Shown here in pieces: positions 52,238-59,877 of a DNA stretch of 64,000 nt. Within the stretch, counting starts at the first letter, position 1, and every line of letters starts with the position of its first letter. Under the pieces are notes generated by a model. That model did no database searches. It worked only from the letters and a program-made list of their open reading frames with translations, and had not been told where the DNA came from. The translations under genes and the position numbers were made by a program. Source of the DNA: Emiliania huxleyi CCMP1516 (taxonomy: Eukaryota; Haptophyta; Isochrysidales; Noelaerhabdaceae); assembly GCF_000372725.1 (NCBI RefSeq), contig NW_005198900.1, positions 691,619 to 755,618 on the forward strand, read 5' to 3'.

Positions 52238-55123
52238 ATGGCGACCTTCCTTCGCCGCGCGGACAGCCTAACGGGCCGCGCCTTCCTGCGCCGCCTCTCG
52301 GCCGCCTTTGGCTGGCGCTACGTCGCCGCATGTATCCTTGCGTACGGCGTCAACCAGGGGATGGGTGAGAAGTTTGTGTTTGGCGCACGGCAGTACTATC
52401 TGCTCGACGACATTGGCATGACCTCCGCAGAGTACGGCCGCGTCGCGGGCTTCTCGCACATCCCGTGGCAGCTCAAGTCGCTCTTTGGCCTCTTGTCCGA
52501 CACGGTGCCGCTTGGAGGCTTGCACCGGGCGCCTTACATGCTCATCGCCGGTGTGCTCGGTCTCTTCGCTCTCGGCATGCTGACCGCGCTCCCCGCCGCG
52601 ACCGTCAGCGCCCCTCTCGCCGGCTTCCTCCTCCTCCTCACAAACGTCAACTTTGCGATGCCCGACGTTATGATTGACGCCACTGTCGCCGAGCGCGCCA
52701 AGGCGCCCGCCCCTCGCCCGCCCCTCGCCCGCCCCTCGCCCGCCCCTCGCCCGCCTCTGGCGATGCACGCCCTCCTCCGCTGTAGGTTCGGCCGGAGCTC
52801 GGCGCGGCGCTGCAGGCGCTCTGCTGGGGCTCGCTCGGCGTGGCTGGCGTGCCGGCCGGGGTGGTCAAGGGGTACCTGATCGAGTGGTACGGCGCGAGGC
52901 GCCGCGCGCTCCCGCGGCGCCACGCCCGGCGGCCCGCGGCTATTGAAGTCGGCCTCCCCCCTCCAGGCTCCTCTTTGGCCTCGCCATCTTCGCCGCCCTG
53001 GCGGTGATGGTGCCGCCCCTCGGGGGCTGGCTCGGCGAGACGCGCCGCGCCGCCGCCAGCCGGAAGGGCGTGCGCGCCATGTGCGGCGAGGTTTGGTCCC
53101 ACCCGACCAAGAAGGTGGTCGCCGCCTCCGCCGCGCTCGTCGGCCTCTACTCGATCTCGCTCGGCGTGCTCCAGCTGACGGTCGGCCGGTCGCACTCGGA
53201 GCTGGTCGACTCGCTCACGCTCGGAGGCAACTTTGGGCTCACCACGCTCCTCTACCTCCTCCTCCGCCGCGTCGACGACTGCCTCGCTCGCGCCGCCGTC
53301 TTCACTTTCCTCTCGGGCGGCCAGCCCCCACTCCCCGCCCCGTAGCCCCTCCCTCCCGCGCCCCTCCCCCCCCCTCCTCTCCCCGAGGCGCGACCACTGC
53401 GCGCGACAACGCCTCCCCCCCCGCGCCTCCCCCGCCCCCCAGGCGTGCTGCAGCCCTACTCGTCCGTCCTCTTCGAGTGGGCCCACGCGCCGGCGGCAGA
53501 CTCGGCCGACCTGCGCTGCAGGAGCGCTGCCGCGTGTGCCGCCCTCGACGCCGCCGTCGCAAACGGCACTGCGCCGCCGCCGCCCGACGGCTCCCTCCCC
53601 TGCGGGTGGGCTGCGGCGCAGCAGCTGCCCTGCCTCTCGCCGATCGTATACACGTGGGTGGGAGTCGTGTCCTCCGCCACGCTCGCGGGCGGGACGGCGC
53701 TCTACGCGACCTACTTCCAGACCTGGTCGTACCGCTCCATCCTCGCAACGTCGCAGGCGGCCATCCCCCCCTCCCCCTGGCACCCTCTCCGCCCCCCCCT
53801 CCCCCTGGCACCCTCTCCGCCCCTCCCTCCCCCTGGCACCCTCTCCGCCCCTCCCTCCCCCTGGCACCCTCTCCGCCCCTCCCTCCCCCTGGCACCCTCT
53901 CCGCCCCTCCCTCCCCCTGGCACCCTCTCCGCCCCTCCCTCCCCCTGGCACCCTCTCCGCCCCTCCTGCCACCCCCTCGCCTCTCCCTCCTCCCGCAGGC
54001 GGCCCTCTTCCTCATCAACCTGCTCGACAACGTCTTCGTCGCGCGACTCAACCTCCGGAGAGTGGGCGCCCCGCCGCCCCCCCTCCTCCGCGAGCGAGGT
54101 CGACCTGACTGGGCTCCGGACTCGCCTCTTCAGGCTCGGCGTCTCGGACGTCGCATTCATCTTCGGCGACGAGGTGCTCGAGCCACTCTGAGATCGGATG
54201 CATTAGTATCCATTACTAGTCATGGTGGCTCCTCTCTGGGGACACGAGGTGCTAATTAATTTAATTCTGGCTCCTCTCCGGGGACGCGAGGTGCTCGTCT
54301 AATTAATTATTATTCTAATAATAATTTATTCTAATTCTGGCTCCTCTCCGGGGACGCGAGGTGCTCGTCTAATTAATTATTATTCTAATAATAATTTATT
54401 CTAATTCTGGCTCCTCTCCGGGGACGCGAGGTGCTCGTTGGCGTCCTGAGCCGGCTGCAGGTGAGGCCCGCCTTCCAAGCCTATGCCTGCAGGCGTGGCA
54501 GCCCACCCCTCCCCCTCCTCTCCTCCCCGGCTGCAGGCGATGCCCTTCCTCATCTACGCGGCGAAGCTCTGCCCGCCCTCCGTCGAGGCGTCCATGTTCG
54601 CCCTCTTTATGGGGCTCTCCAACTTTGGATCCGCCGCAGGGCGAGCCCTTCCTGCCGTGAGGTCGGCTCCCGCCTGACCCCTCCTCTCCTCGACGCCCCC
54701 CCCCCCCCCCTCCCGCCTGCAGGCAGTACGTCGGCTCGGCGCTGCTCCGCTTCTTCGGCGGCGTCGAGGCGCCCGCCTTTGAGCGGCTCGGCGCATACGT
54801 CTTCACCCGGACCCTCATCGGTGTGCACGCCTCGCCCGCCCGCCCCCACTGGCCCGCTGGCCCGCTGGCCCGCCCCCCCGCCGCACACCCCTGGCCGCCG
54901 CTCCGGCGCAGGCGCGACGCCCATCCTGCTTGTGCCGCTGCTCGTGCCCCGAGGCACGCCGCAGAGCACGGCGGCGGCGATGGGCGCGCGCATCAGCGGC
55001 GACGTGGAGCTCGACAAACTCAAGGGCGGCGAGGACCGGCAGCGGCTGAACAGCAGCGAGGCAAGGCCCGCCGCGGAGGCGAGCAGCGAGGGCGACTGCG
55101 AACGGGTAGAGAGGACCGTGTGA
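52238..55123 (+). CDS. Folate-biopterin transporter (BT1/FBT family)
   Basis: Ten exons: 52238-52702, 52786-52898, 52967-53319, 53443-53756, 53999-54057, 54134-54173, 54431-54460, 54537-54640, 54723-54820, 54912-55123. They sum to 1788 nt (595 residues), exactly in frame. Family motifs are continuous only after splicing: GVNQGMGEKFVFGARQYYLL, HIPWQLKSLFGLLSDTVP, NFAMPDVMIDATVAERAK, INLLDNVFVARLNLRLGVSD, FIFGDEVL, MPFLIYAAKLCPPSVEASMF and FALFMGLSNFGSAAGQYVGS. BT1 proteins move folates or pterins across plasma or plastid membranes. No leader peptide is clear. Of nine introns, five begin GC, three GT and one (54058-54133) apparently GA. Introns 4 and 6 are built from tandem repeats. The C-terminal tail is charged. 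Confidence 0.88.
53771..53965 (+). repeat. 28-bp minisatellite inside BT1 intron 4
   Basis: About seven head-to-tail copies of a unit beginning CCCCCTGGCACCCTCTCCGC. The intron has GCAGGCGGCC at both ends. Confidence 0.95.
54225..54436 (+). repeat. 70-bp tandem repeat forming BT1 intron 6
   Basis: Three near-perfect units start at 54267, 54337 and 54407 (CTGGCTCCTCTCCGGGGACG), with one diverged unit before them. Every unit ends in ACGCGAG|GTGCTCG, the same sequence as the exon junction GACGAG|GTGCTCG, so each unit supplies a possible acceptor and donor. Confidence 0.95.
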
Positions 55124-55830
55124 GTTCGGCGTACGTCGGTGCTACATTTTTTGTATACTGTTCCGCGCGCGGCCCTCGCTCGACGTGATATTTGAAAATG
55201 TGTTTGCCGGTGTGCGTATAGTGTATGTTGAGCTATTTGCCTATACAGTATTTTAGTTATTATGCGTAAAAGTATTATCCTAATGGGCTCTTGCGCGTCT
55301 TGGCACTTGCCTTGGGGTGTGCGAGTTTTCTCGGTTTCTAATTCTATGATATCTATCTGGCACGTACATGTGTATAACGTCTCGGGGCGCACCATAGAAA
55401 ATATGAATTTGAATAACCTCACGTCGTACCCCTCGTTCACTTAACCCTCCCTCACCCTCCCTCTGGCGCCAAGTGTTCTAGCGCTCCCCTAGAGTGTTCA
55501 GGACCACCCTAGTGGGTATGAGGGTGTTGGCCTGGCTGCTGGTGCAAACACAGAGCGATAGGGTGGCCCATGGAGGCCGCCGTCACCAAGGGTTAAATAC
55601 CCACGGGGAGGCCCCCACGAGCTTGCCTCGACGCCTCACCCTCCCTTCCACCGCAAGTGTTTCAGAGCACCCCGAGGCATCTGGGGCTACTGGGGAGCAT
55701 TGGTCTGTGTAATTTGATGCTGTTGAGTTCACACAGAGGTAAGGTGGCTCAAGAAGAAGCCACCCGCCCGACACGAGAAGGCTCCGGGCCAGCCCCTCTG
55801 ACAGCTCTCTCGGGCTGCGCGGACACACAA
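55124..55830. other. Intergenic; AT-rich 3' flank then unremarkable sequence
   Basis: 55124-55440 is markedly AT-rich compared with the window. From 55440 the sequence has a loose repeat of CTCACCCTCCCT and AGTGTT...GAGC...CCC at 55441 and 55638. No gene. Confidence 0.45.
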
Positions 55831-56238
55831 TCATCCAGAGACCGGAGGGAGCATGCTGTCACAATAGCCGACATGGTCCCAGCCTCCCTCTGCCACAGGC
55901 TTCCTGCACTTCACACAGAGATTGACCTTGCACGCGACGCAGCCCAAGGCCGGCTGAGGGACTCGCGCGCCGCCGGGCAGCCACCGTTGTGCGTGTCCGC
56001 CTGGCATCTCCTTCAGAGAGCCGGGCACCTCCTCACACTGCCGCATGCAGCCGGCGCAGTTGCTCCTGCCACCAGGAGGGAGGCAAAGCCGCAGCCGCTC
56101 ACGCTTGTTCAACTCCGTCTTGAAGTTCTTGATCGTGGTGGGAGACAGGAAACAGCCCAGGCAGAGGCCGAGCACGCCGCTGCAGCTTGCGCGACATCCA
56201 GTGAGGCGCGAGGTTCGAGCGAGCCCGCTCATCTGCAT
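55831..56238 (-). pseudogene. Cysteine-rich C-terminal fragment, possibly from a decayed transposase
   Basis: Encodes spaced cysteines RSNCAGCMRQCEE and CVACKVNLCVKCRKP with a following H..YC, the sort of zinc-binding tail seen at the end of piggyBac-like transposases. Protein-like sequence continues upstream to about 56.9 kb on the same strand but in changing frames (for example LGASLCDLGVWLAKQELGD). No DDE motif could be identified, so the origin is tentative. Confidence 0.3.
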
Positions 56239-57189
56239 CGCCCAGCTCCTGCTTGGCTAGCCAGACGCCCAAGTCGCAGAGGGACGCGCCTAGCAAGATC
56301 TGGGACATGCGAAGAATGCCACCGTCGTTCTTCGCGCGCCGCTTCAGCTTGCCCAGCAACGCCGCCGGGATGAGCCAGCAGACGCACGTCACACAGTTGC
56401 AGACCACGAGTGGCAGGTGCCAGCCGATATGCAGTGCGGGTGTAGAATGGAAGGCTCAGATTCAGCACACAACCGCAGCCGTGGCCGCCGCCAGGCGCGC
56501 CACAGCCGCCATGGCGGTACGGGTTGAGCCGAGGTCCGTCAGCCGGCCAGCGCAGCCAGCACAAAGCCGGAGACCCACCATTCTGAGCAAGAGGACACGA
56601 TGGGAAGGTTGCGCCTGCAGCCGCTCTCGTTTTGCCGGGGAGAGTAAGCCACGTAGCACCACAATTCGCCAGGGAGGCCGAGGACACAGCTCAGCAGCCG
56701 CAAACCAGAAGCACAATGCTGCGCAACGCCACTGCCTGGAGCTGTGGCCGGTGTGGCAGCCACCGTCGAGCGAGCCGTTAATAATCCCTGTACCCACCGT
56801 TGCCAGGGCAATAGGCGACACTCATAATTCATCGCAGCGGCCTGCTGTGTCAAGCATCCAACTTCCAACCCGCCGTCAACGCTCACTCGGCTGGGTCATC
56901 GGCGAGGAGTGCTGCCGATGCAAAAGTGGGTGGATGCAACAGCTCGTCGAGCTTGCCAGGGCTGCCGCACACCCAGGCATAATCACAGACCGCGACAGGG
57001 ACCCGTGGAAAGGGCTGGGGGCACACTGCGGGCTCGCACAGTGTCCCGAGCAAACTTTCTCTAACTAAGTGAACGCGGGGTACGCCGACACAGCACACGG
57101 AGCCCTTGGCAACCCCCGCTTCAACCGAGGCCGCCTTGCTTGGTCACACGCTGTCCGAGCGAGTGATGAGTAATCGTGCCGTGGCCACG

Positions 57190-57303
57190 AAGAATAAAAA
57201 ATAAGCGCTCGTGGCACTCTCGGAGGTTGGGGACTGCGGCTTCCTATAGGAGGCCGCAGGTCCTAACGCCTGATAACGTCGCCGGCGCTTATTTTTTATT
57301 CTT
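57190..57303. mobile_element. 114-bp MITE-like hairpin
   Basis: Perfect 19-bp inverted ends: AAGAATAAAAAATAAGCGC at 57190-57208 and its complement at 57285-57303. The centre also contains a palindrome around GCGGCTTCCTATAGGAGGCC. Confidence 0.75.
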
Positions 57304-57374
57304 TGTATTGAAACCGGCGGCGAGGGGCGTGTCACGCCGTGTCCGGGCGAAGATACACCGAAGATACAATCGAA

Positions 57375-57743
57375 TAGAGAGCTGTTTAACATTAACTTTG
57401 GGCCTAACAGTTGCGCTAGTGTTGGCTGAAATCCTTAACGTTGTTCAAGTGTTCACCCCAGCCCATGCTGTTCCTGTTTGTTACTGTTGTTACTGTTGTT
57501 CAGCGGTCAGCAAGCAGAAAATGCCAAATAACCCGAGTAAAACCCGAAAAAACCTGGGTTTTTCCGGGTATTTTCGGGTATTACCCGCACTGGACGCTGG
57601 AGATCGTCGTGGGTCACTGCCAGGCCTTCCTTATTGTTGTTCAGCCGGCCTAACGTTAGCTACTGTTGTTGGGGAGCCCCACTGTTGTTCTGTTGTTACT
57701 GTTAACACTAGCAACACTGTTCAGCTCCCAACGTTAAACAGCT
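57375..57743. mobile_element. 369-bp MITE-like element with a 10-bp target duplication
   Basis: Imperfect inverted ends (GAGCTGTTTAAC near 57379; GTTAAACAGCTC ending 57743) lie between direct copies of TACAATCGAA at 57365-57374 and 57744-57753. It interrupts an array of GAAGATACACC units that is seen on both sides. Inside is a palindrome of CCCGAAAAA/TTTTTCCGGG type. Confidence 0.65.
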
Positions 57744-57753
57744 CTACAATCGA

Positions 57754-57845
57754 AGATACACCGAAGATACACCCCCGTATAAAATGAAGATACACGCCGA
57801 AGATACACGCCGAAGACACACTGTGGAGATACACCGAGTGTATCT
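57754..57845. repeat. GAAGATACAC(C/G)CC short repeat array
   Basis: Six or so degenerate GAAGATACACNCC units; two more lie left of the inserted element at 57350-57365. Confidence 0.75.
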
Positions 57846-58207
57846 TTCGCAAATCATAGCCAACTCCAAGACTTTTTCCGTCACTCGCTCTACCACGCGC
57901 TGTGCGGTCCGGTCTACTGTGTCTACTGCCCCTACACGGCGCCACTGACATCTAACAACTGCGGAGTCACACACAGGAACGAGTCAGGACCGCACACACC
58001 GACGCGAGAGAGGCGGAGAGCGCGCGCGCGCGGCCCGCGGCGGCGGCGCGGCGGCCGCGGGATCGTCGCGTCGCGAGAGAAGCCCAACAAGCGCCGGAAC
58101 ACAAAAAAAACTAAGCGGTATCCGGTACCGCGAAAAAGCAAAAACGACGGCCTCTCAAGAGCTCTTGTTTTCTAGCACATGCGCACAGAGCAGTGACGAA
58201 CGCCGAC

Positions 58208-58837
58208 TCATTTCACCGGCCGACCGCCTCTTGGCCAGAGGAGCGCTATCCCCACACCCACAAGAGCCACAATGCTTCCAATAACGTCGCCTCGATCCGT
58301 CTTGAGTCCGTCAAAGCGGACGCCCCAGATGTAGCTCATCGCGATGAAGAGCCCGCCGTACACAGCAGAGAGCCGGCCAAAGTCGGGGAGCGGCTGAAGC
58401 GTTGGGATGAAACCGTACACGACCAGCGTCAGTGACCCCAGCAGCGCCCACCACCAGGGCTTTCCCTCGCGCACAGCTTGCCAGACGAGCCAGCCGCCTC
58501 CGATCTCGGCAAGTCCAGTGAGTAGGAAGAGTACTGCTATGACGGCCGCCGTCGTGGCATTCGACTTGTTGTTCTTGGCCAACGCTATGAGCTTTGCCAG
58601 CAAACTCGGTGTGCTGTGTGGCTCCGCAGCCGTCGCAACCACACCGGTGTGTCGCTTCACCGTGCCGAGGACGCCAAGCTTCGGCCGCTGCGCGTTGGCT
58701 GCAGTGGCCGAGATCACCGGCCTTGCGCACGAGGCCGTAAATAAAGCGCCGACCACGGGAGAAACAGACAGTACGACAAGCAGCGCCGACCGGCGCGCCG
58801 GCACGTGATGGAACATTTCCGAAAAAGAATTCACCAC
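58208..58837 (-). CDS. UPF0060 (YnfA)-family small membrane protein with plastid-type leader
   Basis: An intronless gene for 209 residues. Residues about 100-209 are a complete YnfA-like domain of four membrane helices: LFLLTGLAEIGGGWLVWQAV, then GKPWWWALLGSLTLVVYG and LPDFGRLSAVYGGLFIAMS, then IGSIVALVGVGIALLW. Bacterial members are about 110 residues and belong to the drug/metabolite transporter group. Here an extra 95 N-terminal residues form a hydrophobic start (ALLVVLSVSPVVGALFTAS) plus a Ser/Ala-rich stretch, consistent with plastid targeting. A bacterial origin is likely (the family is mainly bacterial), but this is inference. An ATG at residue 8 is possible. Confidence 0.85.
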   Translation of the reverse strand: MVNSFSEMFHHVPARRSALLVVLSVSPVVGALFTASCARPVISATAANAQRPKLGVLGTVKRHTGVVATAAEPHSTPSLLAKLIALAKNNKSNATTAAVIAVLFLLTGLAEIGGGWLVWQAVREGKPWWWALLGSLTLVVYGFIPTLQPLPDFGRLSAVYGGLFIAMSYIWGVRFDGLKTDRGDVIGSIVALVGVGIALLWPRGGRPVK

Positions 58838-59877
58838 GCCTTAGAGGAGAGCGACGTGTGTTGTGTGTGTGTGTGTACACACTCACACACAGGAGAGCGA
58901 CGAGGAAGAGGGCGACGGGGCAGGAGAGAGAACGACGAGAGTGGGACGACCGCGAGGAGGTGGCATGACCATGAGGTTGCTGCGAGATTCGGCGAGGGAC
59001 TGAGGGCCCAACTTCAGAATCGTGCTTTTTGGTTACTGTCCAAGCCTAAAGTCTGAGAGAGAGAGAGAGAATTTTTAGAAGCCAACAAGAAATGTGTGAC
59101 ACACAGTGATCTCTCTTTCTCCCAAAGTCTGTGCAGGTTGTGAGGGACACGATCCCGGCGTGAACACGCCGATCTGACAAAATCTCGAGTGCCTACCGCA
59201 CGCGCCGCCACGCGGCGTGCGGTAGGCTTTGACCTTTGTTTGAAGTGAAAAGTCGAATCAGAGCGCCGTCGGCGCTGTCCCTCGTTTTCCTCCACGGACC
59301 GCCCGTCCGGGACCGCTCCGGGACGCACGCCGGCGAAACATCATCAAGCTGCTGACGGCCCCGGCATCGCCTCCCCTGGCTTAGCTAGACTGAGAGATAT
59401 TGTGCACATGGGTAGTCTCTACAATACATACACTGACACTGAACCTCCCAGAGCTCGTCCCGGTCCGTCACGGCCATCCTCGGCCTCCGGAGGGCCCCCG
59501 GCCGCGGCGCGGTGCGGCGGCGTCACAAATCCGACCACAGAGCACCGGGACGCGGTCGGGCGATTCGAGGCCCAACTAGGCGTATGCATTGCTCATCCAG
59601 GGCTATCACCTGGACCTATCAACAGGCGCCTGCGGCGCCGTGGTCAGGAGCTGCTGTTCACGCGGGTCCACACTTTCATAGTGGACAGTATGGGTGAGAA
59701 CGTTCTCTGGGTAAGCTCAGCTGTGAACTTCCCCCAGTTGTTTCCTCTTGCTTGCGCGTGCGACCCCTTGCGTGCACGCCCAAGCTCGAGCGGCATCACG
59801 CAGAGCGAGCCCTGCGCAGGTCCCGCGACCTTCTCGGGCAGGAGCCCACCTCTCCTTCCCTCCGTGCGCCCAACGAT
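58838..59877. other. Intergenic; repeat fragment and hairpin
   Basis: 58895-59005 is related to 18905-18990 (GAGAACGACGAGAGTGGGAC and GGCGAGGGACTG). 59055-59070 is a GA run. 59191-59227 is a strong hairpin (listed separately). No gene. Confidence 0.55.
59191..59227. other. Strong GC-rich hairpin
   Basis: GCCTACCGCAC at 59191 pairs with GTGCGGTAGGC ending at 59227, and the inner GCCGC with GCGGC. No gene is next to it. Confidence 0.8.

Noticed and set aside
53757-53998. CRISPR-like array (regular repeats)
   Set aside because: The 28-bp units are head-to-tail without spacers and lie inside a spliced intron of a nuclear gene.
59402-59877. 5' long terminal repeat or extra gag exon of the retroelement
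   Set aside because: No direct copy of this sequence is found after 62810, and the open frame shows no protein features before 59878.
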